Below are positions 11,341-22,733 of a DNA stretch of 64,000 nucleotides, in pieces. Below the pieces are notes generated by a model. That model was not told where the DNA came from and made no database searches. It was given only the letters and a program-made list of their open reading frames with translations. Every line of letters starts with the position of its first letter. Position 1 is the stretch's first letter. Source of the DNA: Telopea speciosissima (taxonomy: Eukaryota; Streptophyta; Magnoliopsida; Proteales; Proteaceae); assembly GCF_018873765.1 (NCBI RefSeq), contig NC_057924.1, forward strand, positions 5,208,001 through 5,272,000, written 5' to 3'. Position numbers and translations under genes: made by a program.

Positions 11341-11818
11341 ATGTCATCACCTTCGTCTTCGTCTCCTTCCGGTTTTTTTTCCTTCAGAACCCTATCTTCT
11401 TGCACTCGCAAGCATTCCTCAGAAACTACAGCTTTATTCCAAATCCAATCCGCTCTCGCGTCTCTGCAGTCGCTCTTAAGAAGCTCTCTGAGGAATGCCG
11501 CCGTCCAGACTACTTCGGACAACAACAGAAGAAGTCCAACGGACCTGCAGACAATTCCTCTCCGCAGTTTACAGGAGATGAAATGACAGTTTCTCACTCT
11601 CCTTTCTCTCTTTCTCTAGTTTTAAGTTGATCTTATTAGGTACTCTGTTTGTCTGGTTGCAGCTTTGCCTCCGAGAGTTTTCGTTGGTCATTCTATATAC
11701 AAAGGTCAGGCAGTTCTAACAGTAGAGCTCAGAGCTCCGGAGTGTTCGTTGGCCATTCTTATTTGTATTATGATTTTTTGGTTGTTGATGAGATTTAGTT
11801 ACATGTTGCAATCCTATA

Positions 11819-11963
11819 CGGCACGCTGCCCATAGCGGCCTAGAAAGTGAAACTGAGGCGCACACAATGATCGCGTTACCGCCGCTCGTCTTGAGCAGGG
11901 GGTAAGGCGGTCAATGCGTGTGCCTCAGTGTCTGGTACGTTAAAGCCGCTGTGGGCAACGCAT
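11819..11963. repeat. Fold-back element FB-5 inside the WHIRLY remnant
   Basis: GCCCATAGCGGCC...CTGAGGCGCACACAATGATCG pairs with the reverse of the right side (GCCCACAGCGGC...CTGAGGCACACGCATTGACCG). The core again has the ATGATCGCGTTACC / GGTAAGGCGGTCAATG pair. It lies just past WHIRLY exon 2, where the central exons should begin. Confidence 0.65.
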
Positions 11964-12184
11964 TGTTGAAGATCTGGATTGTTATGTTTATGATGATAAA
12001 ATACAGAAGCGGGCTTATTTTATTTGAAATTAACCTTCGGCTGGTTTACATATATGTTGGGTTTTTGGTTTAATGGGTTTTCTTTGGCATTAGTATGCAT
12101 TCTTGGAGTAGATTCTGAGTCTAGAATGCATTCTGAAATTCGATTCTTCTCTATTTTTTCTCGCTTCAAAATGCTCTTGAACAC

Positions 12185-12321
12185 GAATCGTTATCCCCTC
12201 CAATTCCTCCAATTCCTCACATGGGGGTGGAAATGACCACCCTACCCGAAAACATTGCCTAAAGTGGGGTCCACTCCCCCCTATTAGAGGAACTGGAGGA
12301 ATTGGAGGTGATAATTATTCC
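12185..12321. repeat. Fold-back element FB-6, 9-bp target duplication
   Basis: GAATCGTTATCCCC at the left end, GATAATTATTCC at the right. Flanks CTTGAACAC (12176-12184) and CTTGAACCC (12322-12330) form a 9-bp target duplication with one mismatch. The core GGAAATGACCACCCTACCC and the arm text CTCCAATTCCTC match FB-2 and FB at 34630. Confidence 0.85.
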
Positions 12322-12493
12322 CTTGAACCCATGATTTTTCACTGAGTTTCGAAGTTTATCTTGTAATCAGTACATGGAATTTGCCATTGAAACTCTGCTT
12401 ACTATTATGAGTGAACTTGTTTTATCCAACTACCCTTTCTTGACTAAATGGTTTTGGTCTTGGTGGTGTATGTATGCAGTTTATAATTCTATT

Positions 12494-13191
12494 TGTTAAA
12501 AATCAACAAAAAGGAGAGGACAGAAAAGAAGGCTGAGTCGAACGAAATCGTTCGTCCTTAAGACGATTTGCACCCTCCTAATCCTGCAAAGGGTTGCGGC
12601 AAACCCGCCTCCCAAGATAAATCAGCGGATATTCGGTTGCGAGACAATAACACTGTGAAGCTATCGAGAATCTTTTTTAATACCTGGAGAGAGAATTCGT
12701 GGCCCATTTATAGGCCCACAAGGCCTGTTCGGATGGGTCACACCCATTGGCTCATATGGCTTGACGACGAGGTCATGACTATTGGCTGGGCTCCTTGGTG
12801 TTCGTGTGGGCTGCAACTCTTGGGGTCAATGTTAAACCAAGGGTTGCACTCCCTCTTTGATCGACCACCGATCCAACGGTCGGATCGATCCTAAGCACCC
12901 TTTGATCGAACACGTCGATCCGAAAAGATTAAGGCGACATCTGCGGACGATCGCGAAGTGCAAAGTGCGCCATCAAAGCGCCACATTGCGCCTCACGCTG
13001 CACGCTACGCGCACGCGCGTCGCGCTGGGCCGAGGTACCGTCCTCGCTCATAAGTGCACCGTACAATCTCTTCTAACATTACATGTGATAATAATAACTA
13101 CTTACTACTAACACATATAAATCCAATGAGCTTTCCTTTCATAGCCGATGTGGGACTAAAAGTCCACATCAATATTTTGAAAATTCCAATA
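12494..13191 (-). repeat. 3' LTR of the Copia element
   Basis: 698 bp, starting TGTTAAAAATC on the plus strand and ending CCAATA, where the partner LTR has CCAACA. Shares long near-identical blocks with 17678-18379, including TAGCCGATGTGGGACTAAAA. Confidence 0.92.
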
Positions 13192-14039
13192 ATTTCCCCA
13201 ATTTTTTAAAATAAGCTGAGCCTCAGTCAATAAACTCTCGTACTTCTAAATCATACTTACATAAAGGTGTCTTTCGACTTGAACCTTTATGTTGTCAAAA
13301 TACATTAGTACTTGTCAAAACGAAGTAGCCGTAGCCTTGAACTTAGAATTTTATAGCGACAAATCTAATATACTAGACATATGACTTACTTGAACATAGT
13401 TTCAATAACACCCGCACATTTATGGCCTTGTGCTTTCATCTTAGGTTTTCATAAGTGCCTTAGAGACAAGCTTTGAATCTACATGACGGCCCCACTTCTG
13501 CACTTATATAGGTGAATCTAATCAAATGCAATTGTATGACTTGCATTTCCTATAAGGCATAGACTCATTGAAGGATTGATCCTACACCCTCTGTCGGTTT
13601 CTCCATACAAACATGCACTACCTTGAGATGTCAAGAGATCTTATCTCTACTAGTTGAGTGCATAACCGGTTATTACTACAAGTGTTTTCCATTGAACTAG
13701 TTGACTAGATGTTGGTCTAGTGTCTAGTTGGTTTCCACTTGCAGTTACCTCTCATTTAAAAGCTTTAAACCCATCTCCCTGGAAGTCCTCCATACCACAT
13801 CCCTACCAGGCCTTTTGTAAAGGGATCAGCCAAATTTTCCTTTAACTTTACATAACTAATAGTCACAACTCCTTTGATGAGTTGTCCTCTTACATAGCTA
13901 TGTCTTAAATCGATATGCCTTGACTTTCCATTGTAGACTTTATTATAAGCCCTTGATAATGTTGCTTCATTATCACAAGATATTGATATAAGCGGTATTG
14001 GCTTAGGCCACGAGAGGAATCTCTGTTAAGAGGTCCCTA

Positions 14040-17000
14040 AGCCATTCTCGCTTCCTTTCTTGCCATTGCTAAAGCGATAAATTCAGACTCCATAGTGGAG
14101 TGTGAAACTACGATCTGTTTCTTGGATCTCCAAGAAATTGATCCTCACCCAAGGTAAATATCCAACCACTTGTGGACTTTGATTCATCGGATCCTGTGAT
14201 CCAATTAGCATCTGTATATCCTTCTAAATGCTGAGAAAATCCTTATAACTTAATGCATAATTCATTGTGCCCTTTAAGTACTTAAGTACTCTAGAAAGCG
14301 CATTCCAATGAATTTGTCCAGGGTTATGAGTAAACCTACTCAAAACACCAAGCCAAAAGCTATATCGGGACGAGTGCCGCATGGCATACATTAAGCGCCA
14401 ATGATACTAGCGTATTCCAATTGAGATATACAATTCCCTTCATTAGAAATTAATCTAATAGAATGATCATATGGGGTAGCAGCTGGTTTCAAATCCTCAT
14501 GATTGAATTTCTTTAATATTTTCTTTATGTAATGAGATGTGTTAAAGAAATACAATCGGAGGATTTAACAATTTTGATTCCCAAAATTATATTTGCTTCA
14601 CCCATATCTTTCATATCAAAACACGAAGATAGGAAAGCCTTTGTCTCAAAAGCAGTGCTTGCATTAGTACCAAAGATTAACATATCATCAACAAATAAAC
14701 ATATTATAACACCATGTCCATTCTTGAATTTAGAATAAACACATTTATCGATTCATTTATTCTAAATCCATTTGCTACAACCTTTTGGTTAAATTTATCA
14801 TGCCATTGCTTAGGAGCTTGTTTTAGACCATACAAAGATTTGACTAGTTTACAAACCTTACTTTCCTGGCCTTTCAAAACAAACCCTTGAGTTGTTCCAT
14901 GTAAACTTTTTCTTCTAAATCTCCATTTAAAAAGCGTTTTAACATCCATTTGGTGTATAACAAGTTTATTAATCGATGCTAAAGCAATTAACAATCTAAT
15001 TGTACTAATTCTAGCAACAGAGCATATGTATCGAAATAATCAATGCCTTCTTTTTGCTTAAAGCCCTTTGCTACAAGCCTAGCTTTGAACTTATCAATAG
15101 TTCCATCACTTTAAGCTTTCGCTTAAAAATCCACTTACAACCAATAGATTTAAAACCAGGGAGGTAAACTTTAAAACCCATGTTTTATTACCCATGAGAG
15201 AATCCATTTCATCATTTATAGCTTCTTGCCAAAAATAGAATCTTGAGAATTCATGGCTTCTCGAAAAGTCAATGGATCATGTTCAACATTATACACACAA
15301 GAATATGTAACTTCATTTCTGTTTCCTTCTACCAAGAATTGATAGAAATCGGACCAAAGGATTTTTCCACTCTAATTCTTTTACTTCTTCTAAGTTCAAC
15401 ACTCTCATTATTCTCGAATTTGATTGAACAATACCTTGATCCTCCTTGTTTGTATTTTCATTCTTCCGTTTCCTAGAGAATGAATCCTCAAAGAACTCAA
15501 GCATCTCTAGATTCCAAAATTGTATTTTGGCTAACGGTCTCTGTAGATTCCATCGTTAGAAATCTATAGGCCTTGCTATGTTGGGCATAGCCAATGAAAA
15601 TACATTCAATTGCCTTTTCACCTAATTTAGGTCTTTTAGGATACATTAATCTTACCAATGCTCTACATCCCCATATTTTGAAATATCCAAGAGAAGGTTT
15701 TCTCTTCATCCAATATTCATAGGGAGTGATATTAGTCTTTTTATGGGGTATACGGTTAAGTATATGACAAGCGGTCATTAATGCTTCCCCCATAAATTCT
15801 TTGGTAAGTCGAAGTAAGTAAAAGTGTATTCACCATTTCATTAGAGTCCTATTTTTCTTTCTGCTACTCCATTCATTTGAGGACTATAAGGTGCCGTTGT
15901 TTGATGGATAATTCCATAAACTTCACAAAAATCATCGTGGAGAAGTATTCTCTTCCCTATCGATTCAGTAAGATTTTAATCTTACGATCCAATTGGTTTT
16001 CCACTTCGGCTTTGTAGATTTTGAATTTCTCCAAAGCCTCATCTTTAGTCCTTAACAGATATACATATGTGTATTTTGAACAATCATCTATAAATGTGAT
16101 GAAATATCTTTTACCACCTCTAGTTAGAATACCTTCTAATTCACACAAATCGAATGTACTAATTCTAAGAGTTGTGTATTCCTTTCTACTTTCTTAAAAG
16201 ATTTTCTAGCAATTTTAGACTTGATGCATACAGAACATTTGTCATGACTAGAAGATGTGCATTCTGGTAATAAACCTAATTTAACCATATTTCTCATGCA
16301 CTTATAATTAACATGCCCAAGTCTAGAATGTCATGTATCAAAAGTAGAAACAATGTAAGCAGAAGATGAGTTTTCATTAATCATATTAAATTTATACATC
16401 CCGTTCGATGCATATCCTTTCCCAACATAAACTCCCCCTTTGGACACTATGATGTTCCCTGACTCAAACAGATTTTAAATCCATGTTTGTCAAGCAAGCT
16501 TACGAGACATTAAGTTCTTCCTAATATCGGGAACATGAAGTACATCATTCAAAGTAAGCTTTTTCCCGGATGTGAGATTCGAGAACCACTGTGCCTTTAC
16601 CTATGACCTTAGCGGTTGAAGAATTTCCCATAAAGAGATCTTGTCCATCGCTATAGGTTCATAAACTTTGAACAAATTTTTGTTCTTGGCAACATGTTTG
16701 GTTGACCAGGAATCGATCCACCATTCCTCATCATAACCCCTTGCATATACCTCGGATATCATAGCAGCCATCATCATTGTCAATCATGTTGGCTTGGTCC
16801 TTTTGTTGCTTCTCCTTGATATAAACTCGCACTATTTCTTGAAATGGCCGACTTTTCCGCATTTCCAAAGCCGCTTTGGGGTTAATAAATGTACCCTTTT
16901 TCTTCTCGAAAGCGAGTGCCTTTCCCATCATACTTTCTCTTCTTGCCCTTAGAAGATGCATTTTCTATGACATGAGCCTTTGGAGATTTTTCCTCCAATT

Positions 17001-17656
17001 CAAGTTTATCCATTTGCGAGAATTCTCTTCAACTTGGATATACTTAATCAACTCTTGCATAGTCATTGCATCCTTCTTCCATTTCAACTCTTTTCGACAA
17101 TCTTTCCAAGCAAAAGGTAACTTTGAAATAATAGATGACACTTGGAAAGATTCGTCAAGAGAATGGCCCTCGAGATGATTTGATTCATGAGACCTTGCAA
17201 CTCATAGGTTTGTGAAATAATAGATTTATCTCCTACCATCCTGTAATCAAACAACTTACTTATAAGAAACTTCTTGTTGCCGACATCCTCAATTTTGTAC
17301 TTTTTGTCGAGATCCTCCCATAGTTCTCTCGACGTGTCATGCTCTGTAAATTTGGGCTCATACACATCATAAAGTGTGTTTGATAACCCATTGAGGATGT
17401 AGCCCTTGCACATGAAGTCGTCTTGCTCCCACTACAGCGGCTGCTGTTTCGCATCGGTGTCTCTCCATTTGAAGCTTACGCGGTGGTGTACCGGTGTCGG
17501 TGCTCACGGCTTCTCTTCGTTTAGGACATGAGCAAGTTTCAAAGCGGTGAGGAAGAAATACATCTTCCCTTTCCAACGTTTGAAAAATGACCCATCAAAC
17601 TTCTCAAGTTTGCTTATCTCGTTCCCGTGTATCTTCATGATTGCGGTCTCCTCCAT
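14040..17656 (-). pseudogene. Copia Gag-Pol remnant
   Basis: Read on the minus strand. Gag starts at ATG 17656 (MEETAIMKIHGNEISKLEKF). A zinc-knuckle/protease region lies near 16600-16960 (EEWWIDSWSTKHV, with the catalytic-type D-S-x-x-T of Copia protease). The GAG-pre-integrase and integrase zinc region is at about 16190-16340 and the integrase core at 15957-16148 (ITFIDDCSKYTYVY), followed by the integrase C-region at 15497-15793 (ILNRIPHKKTNITPYEYW). Reverse transcriptase covers 14660-14994 (YGLKQAPKQWHDKF and a LFVDDMLIF box). RNase H is at 14040-14125 (SHSTMESEFIALA). Stops and frameshifts separate every block, so it cannot encode a working polyprotein. Confidence 0.9.
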
Positions 17657-17677
17657 TGAGTAAATCTGTCTTAAGAT

Positions 17678-18379
17678 TGTTAAAAATCTGAACAAAAAAG
17701 GAGAGGACAGAAGAAGGCTGAGTCGAACGAAATCGTTACATCCTTAAGGCGGTATTTGCACCCTCCTAATCCTGCAAAGGGTTGCGCAAACCCGCCTCCC
17801 AAGATAAATCGATCAGGTGATTGATTCTGAGTTACATAGACAATAACTTGTGAAACTATCGAGAGAATCTTTTTTTAATACCGGATCGAGAGAATTCGTG
17901 GCCCATTTATAGGCCCACAAGGCCTGTTCGGATGGGTCACACCCATTGGCTCATATGGCTTGACTGACGGTCATGACTATTAGGTGGCTCCCTTGGTATT
18001 CGTGTGGGCTGCAACTCTTGGGGTCAATGTTAAACCAAGGGTTGCACTCCTCTTTGATCAGCCACCGATCCAACGGTCGGATCGATCCTAAGCACCCTTT
18101 GATCAGACACGTCGATCCCAAAAAGATTAAGGCGACATATGCAGAAGTACAAAGTGCGCCATCAAAGCGCCACATTGCGCCTCACGCACACTCACGCGCC
18201 AGCGTGTCTGTCGCGCCGGACGGTGCCGTCCTCGCCATAAGTGCACCGTACAATCGCTTCTAACATTACATGTGATAATAATAACTACTTACTACTAACA
18301 CATATAAATCCAATGAGCTTTCCTTTCATAGCCGATGTGGGACTAAAAGTCCACATCAATATTTTGAAAAATTCCAACA
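17678..18379 (-). repeat. 5' LTR of the Copia element
   Basis: 702 bp, from TGTTAAAAATC to TTCCAACA on the plus strand. Immediately inside it, on the minus strand, only about 22 bp separate the LTR from the gag ATG, and no initiator-Met tRNA primer-binding motif (TGGTATCAGAGC) is visible. Confidence 0.92.
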
Positions 18380-18490
18380 CTATTCCTTCTTGGTTGGCAT
18401 GCTTTTGTGTATTCCATGAAACCAGATGACCCTCGCCGTATCAACAACACCAATCCCTGTTATGGGGCTGATTTTGAGTGGAGCAGATAG

Positions 18491-18705
18491 GTCCAAGTTT
18501 CTGTTTGGATGAGAGAAGGTAGAGTAAAGGCTTAATGAATTTTCACTTCACATGACAGCAAATTATTTGATTTACTGACTTCATCAAAAATTGTACCTGT
18601 TGTGGAGAGATTGTCTCAGATTTTGTCTGATACAGAGTTCAGCTCTCACTGAGGAATTTGTGTTTTGGCTGATCGATCGAGTGAAGTGATGATTGGTCAT
18701 GTTAC
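18491..18705 (+). other. 3' flank / UTR of the WHIRLY remnant
   Basis: Follows the WHIRLY stop codon TAG at 18488-18490. Contains no other gene. It is presumably the former 3' UTR, and the following 880 bp are duplicated at 22.9 kb. Confidence 0.45.
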
Positions 18706-19588
18706 ATAATGTTTGTTCAAATCATGCTTGGAACGTTATATATGCCATGCTTTAAATTTTTAAGGGATGCAAACAGCTTTGTTTGGCAAAGAGCCTGCTG
18801 AATTTATCATTTCTCATCTTGCTTCAAGCCAAATGATTATTGGCATATCAACATCATCTACACTCCCAAGAATCATGGATAGTTATCCATGTAAAAAGGG
18901 AAGGTGACGGTTTTGAAAACCACAATACAAGTCGGAGTTATCAATTTTTATGCTTTTTTAATCTAAACCGTCTATTCCTACTCAAAGTTGGGAGAGGTGC
19001 ATAGTAATATTTAGATTATTGGTATATATGCGTGAACATACACAGGATGTGTGTCAATACAAAAAGAGGTTTTTACCCACAAAAAAAAAAAAAATACAAA
19101 AAGAGGTATGTGATTGAATTAGATTCTATAATTTGATATGTGGTTAATCTAGACCATATCCTCTCTATCCAACTATCAGAATGGACATAACGTTCGTCCA
19201 CATAGTAGAATAGATGCTCTGTAACATTTGGTAAACTAACAGATCTTTGCGACAACAATAAATCAATTTAGTGGGATCATTCTCCTTTTCTCTTTTTATT
19301 AACTCCAATGTTGGACTTGATCAAGCCCTGACGATGATCATATTCATGTAGAATCAATAGATCTAATAAAGTGAACAAACAGTGACTCGCACGAGCCAAG
19401 CTCTAAACTAAAACTTCAATCCCTCCAACATCAGGCAGGATTGACAGATCTTTTCCAACCAACCAACACAGGCAATTGGTCCACTTTTTTTTTTTAAAGA
19501 GGGGGGGAGGAGGATGTTCATTGTTTTTCCATAAAACGTCGTCATAATTTTTAGGAGGCGTTTCACCACATCCACATTGAATTGAATG
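18706..19588. repeat. Segmental duplication copy A (WHIRLY 3' flank)
   Basis: Begins ACATAATGTTTGTTCAAATC and runs in the same orientation, at high identity, to the segment at 22862-23718. It ends at GAATTGAATG, where it abuts a fragment of the gene at 24.8 kb. Contains an A run at 19081-19095 and an AGG/GGGG tract near 19500 that differ in length between copies. Confidence 0.85.
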
Positions 19589-20011
19589 TGCAACATCTCG
19601 AGAAATGAAAATTCCCAACTTTTCAATCATTACACGGGTGTAATTCGAATCAGAAGGATCTACAGCACAAGAGATACCAACCTTCTTCCACATTTTCTCC
19701 GGAAATGAATTCAGAAGCCCTAGATACTCTTCTTGATCAAAAGATTTACGTTTACTGAGATTCTTTTTCAATTTTTTACAAAACCGACTCCCTAATGCAA
19801 TGATTTATGAATCAGTTGCTGAAATCTGCCATCCACCAACGCATTTGAACAAATAAAAATCATTGGAATCTTCATTTTCGGGTTTCAAATTGCATAATAT
19901 ATCATACGCATTTAATATAATGGGATATTGCGATTGAACGATGTGGCCTGAGGGATCAGCCGCAACCTTCGTGACTAGTTCGAGTAACGTCACGAGCACC
20001 GGAGGTAAAAA
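19589..20011 (-). pseudogene. 5' fragment of the gene at 24780-25994
   Basis: Matches about the first 140 codons of that gene's main exon (shared stretches include ADPSGHIVQSQYPIILN and KKNLSKRKSFD). It is broken three ways: the acceptor CTCAG has become CTCAT at 20012-20016; a Glu codon (GAA) is now TAA at 19805-19807; and after ISRDVA (about 19589) the sequence switches to the unrelated duplicated WHIRLY flank, so the C-terminal two thirds are missing. Confidence 0.88.
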
Positions 20012-20039
20012 ATGAGCAACTGGAACCAAAATTACAAAG

Positions 20040-22733
20040 CAAATGCGTCGAGACCGTAGTTAGTTATGGGAGTAACTAAAGAAGGGAAAAAAAAATTTGT
20101 GGGCAATAATCAGAGAGTGAGAAGAACTTAGGAACCAAAAGAAAACCAAACACCCAATTAGTTATGGGAGTAACCATTGTTTCCCTGGCAGGAGAATGTT
20201 CAACTTCAAATGTTGAGGGCGAAGGGGGGAGGGAGAGAGAGAGAGTACCTCCTCTGGCGCCGATGCTACAACAGGTTGCTGCTTCTCCGGACACGCACAC
20301 GTCTAGTTTCTGTGTTGCGCTGCCTGCCTTTCGTTTCTCTGGATACCAGCGCCAGGCACCGCTGGGAGAGAGGAGCTGCGCGAGGAAGGAAAAGGATGTG
20401 TTTCAGGGCTGTGCCGCTGTGCGCAAACGAAGAAATAAGGACGCCGACGGAAGAGGACTACGATGGGTTAGGGTTTTTTGGAGGGTTTTCCTGTTTGGGG
20501 ACTTTTGTCGATGGTTGAACACTTGAACCATTGGGGGATGGTTTAGTTTCAAAACGGGAAAAAGAACTCTGCCTGGTTGCATGACCACTGTGCGCAGACG
20601 CAATCCCCCTGTAATGACTGCTCTGCCCCCCTTACAAATAAAAATCCCCTATGATTGATTCCCCTTTGTGTCCCTTCATTGCCTCCCTAGGGGCTACTAA
20701 GTCGGCATTCTTCTTCCTTTTGAAAACCCCATTTTGTTTAGGAAGAATTTTCTGTCCAGGAGTGTGGACCATCGACAAAAGTCCCCAAACAGGAAAACCC
20801 TCCAAAAAACCCTAACCCATCGTAGTCCTCTTCCGTCGGCTTCCTTATTTCTTCGTTTGCGCACAGCGGCACAGCCCTGAAACACATCCTTTTCCCTCTT
20901 CGCGCAACTCCTCTCTCCCAGCGGTGCCTGGCGCTGGTATCTAGAGAAACGGAAGGTAGGCAGCGTAGCACAGAAACTAGACGTGTGCGTGTCCAGAGAA
21001 ACAGCAACCTGTTGTAGCACCAGCGCTAGAGGAGGTACTCTGTTTCTCTCCCTCCCCCCTTCACCCTCAACATTTGAAGTTGAACATTCTCCTGCCAGGG
21101 AAACAATGGTTACTCCCATAACTAATTGGGTGTTTGGTTTTCTTTTGGTTCCTAAGTTTTTCTCGCTCTCTGATTACTACCCACAACTTTTTTTTTCCTT
21201 CTTTAGTTACTCCCGAGAGAGAGAGTACCTCCTCTGGTGCCGGTGCTACAACAGGTTGCTGCTTCTCCAAACACGCACATGTCTAGTTTCTGTGCTGCGC
21301 TACCTGCCTTCCGTTTCTCTGGATACTAGCGCCAGGCACCGCTGGGAGAGAGGAGCTGTGTGAGGAGGGAAAAGGATGTGTTTCAGGGCTGTGCCGTTGT
21401 GCGCAAACGAAGAAATAAGGAAGCCGACGGAAGAGGACTACAATGGGTTAGGATTTTTTGGACGATTTTCCTGTTTGGGGACTTTTGTCGATGGTTGAAC
21501 ACTTGAACCATTGGGGGATGGTTTAGTTTCAAAACGAGAAAAAGAACTCAGCCTGGTCACATGACCCCTGTATGCAGACGCAATCCCCCTGTAATGACTT
21601 CTCTACCCCCCCTTACAAATAAAATCCCCCATGATTGATTCCCCTTTGTGTCCCTTCACTGCCTCCCTAGGGGCTACTAAGTCGGCATTCTTCTTCCTTT
21701 TGAAAACCCCATTTTGTTTAGGAAGAATTTTTTGTCCGGGAGTGTGGACCATCGACAAAAGTCCCCAAACAGGAAAACCCTCCAAAAAACCCTAACCCAT
21801 CGTAGTCCTCTTCCGTCGGCTTCCTTATTTCTTCATTTGTGCACAGCGGCACAGCCCTGAAACACATCCTTTTCCCTCCTCGTGCAGCTTCTCTCTCCCA
21901 GTGGTGCCTGGCGCTGGTATCCAGAGAAACGGAAGATAAGCAACGCAGCACAGAAACTAGACGTGTGCGTGTCCAAAGAAGCAGCAACCTGTTGTAACAC
22001 CGGCGCCAAAGGAGGTACTCTCTCTCTCTCCCTCCCCCCTTCGCCCTCAACATTTGAAGTTGAACATTCTCCTGCCAGGGAAACAATGGTTACTCCTATA
22101 ACTAATTGGGTGTTTGGTTTTCTTTTGGTTCCTAAGTTCTTCTCGCTTTCTGATTATTGCCCACAACTTTTTTTTTCCCTTCTTTAGTTACTCCCGAGAG
22201 AGAGAGTACCTCCTCTGGCACCGGTGCTACAACAGGTTGTTGCTTCTCCAGACACGCACACGTCTAGTTTCTGTGTTGCGCTGCCTGCCTTCCGTTTCTC
22301 TGGATACCAGCGCCAAACACCGCTGGGAGAGAGGAGCTGAGCAAGGAGGGAAAAGGATGTGTTTTAGGGTTGTGCCACTGTGCGCAAACGAAGAAATAAG
22401 GAAGCCGATGAAAGAGGACTACGATGGGTTAGGGGTTTTTGGAGGGTTTTTCTATTTGGGGACTTTTGTCGATGGTTGAACACTTGAACCATTGTGGGAT
22501 GATTTAGTTTCAAAACGGGAAAAAGAACTCTGCCTGGTCGCATGACCCCTGTGCGCAGACACAATCCCCCTATAATGACTGCTCTACCCCCCTTACAAAT
22601 AAAAATCCCCCATGATTGATTCCCCTTTGTGTCCCTTCATTGCCTCCCTAGGGGCTACTAAGTCGGCATTCTTCTTCCTTTTGAAAACCCCATTTTGTTT
22701 AGGAAGAATTTTCTATCCGGGAGTGTGGCCCCA
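20040..22733. repeat. Alternating inverted array of a promoter/first-exon unit, 980-bp period
   Basis: Five segments of the same unit alternate in orientation: 20078-20770 (+), 20771-21215 (-), 21216-21750 (+), 21751-22195 (-) and 22196-22733 (+). The motif ATCGACAAAAGTCCCC starts at 20771 and again at 21751, so an inverted-plus-direct pair of 980 bp is tandemly repeated. Turn-around points are GTGTGGACC|ATCGAC and TTACTCCCGA|GAGAGAGAG. Each unit contains the text found upstream of the gene at 24.8 kb (27462-28030), including CCCTAACCC next to AAAACCCT and the exon-1 splice-donor region. The many open frames over it on both strands are copies of one another and have no recognisable product. 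Confidence 0.9.

Larger units (their letters stand above)
12494..18379 (-). mobile_element. Ty1/copia LTR retrotransposon, degenerate, complete structure
   Basis: 5886 bp bounded by direct LTRs (12494-13191 and 17678-18379). A perfect 5-bp target duplication CTATT lies at 12489-12493 and 18380-18384. The coding order on the minus strand is gag, protease, integrase, RT, RNase H, which is the Copia order. All frames are broken by stops and small indels. The two LTRs remain alignable end to end but differ by many small indels, so the insertion is not recent. The minus-strand LTR starts TGTTGGAA in the right copy and TATTGGAA in the left copy. A purine-rich tract (AATTGGGGAAAT, minus strand) abuts the 3' LTR. 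The insertion falls inside the last exon of the WHIRLY gene. Confidence 0.93.
11341..18490 (+). pseudogene. WHY1-like: WHIRLY ssDNA-binding protein gene, gutted and split by a Copia element
   Basis: WHIRLY proteins bind single-stranded DNA in plastids and mitochondria and stabilise organelle genomes. Exon 1 (11341-11589) encodes a transit-type N-terminus containing RSRVSAVALKKLSEE and RRPDYFGQQQKK (compare the family's SDYFEKQ). Exon 2 (11663-11742) gives LPPRVFVGHSIYKGQAVLTV, the diagnostic WHIRLY start of the beta-sheet domain. The last exon (12480-12493 plus 18385-18490) encodes LLGWHAFVYSMKPDDPRR and ends GADFEWSR-stop, the canonical C-terminus. Defects: a 1-nt loss in the T run 11373-11380 separates the ATG frame from the transit-peptide frame; the exon-1 donor has lost one G (ACAG|TTTC instead of ACAG|GTTTC); exon 2 loses similarity after RAPE; the central domain with the KGKAALT-downstream strands and the QYDWSRKQ region is absent; and a retrotransposon interrupts the last exon. 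Clearly non-functional, identity secure. Confidence 0.9.

Noticed and set aside
10758-11597. 279-codon frame on the minus strand as a single gene
   Set aside because: Only its part from the Met at 10991 to 10827 matches a coherent gene model. The upstream part is promoter, 5' UTR and the antisense of WHIRLY exon 1, and the last part runs into an intron.
20164-22479. Several 110-140 codon frames on both strands
   Set aside because: They are copies of the same promoter/leader unit in alternating orientation. The repeated peptide is a consequence of the array, not a gene family.
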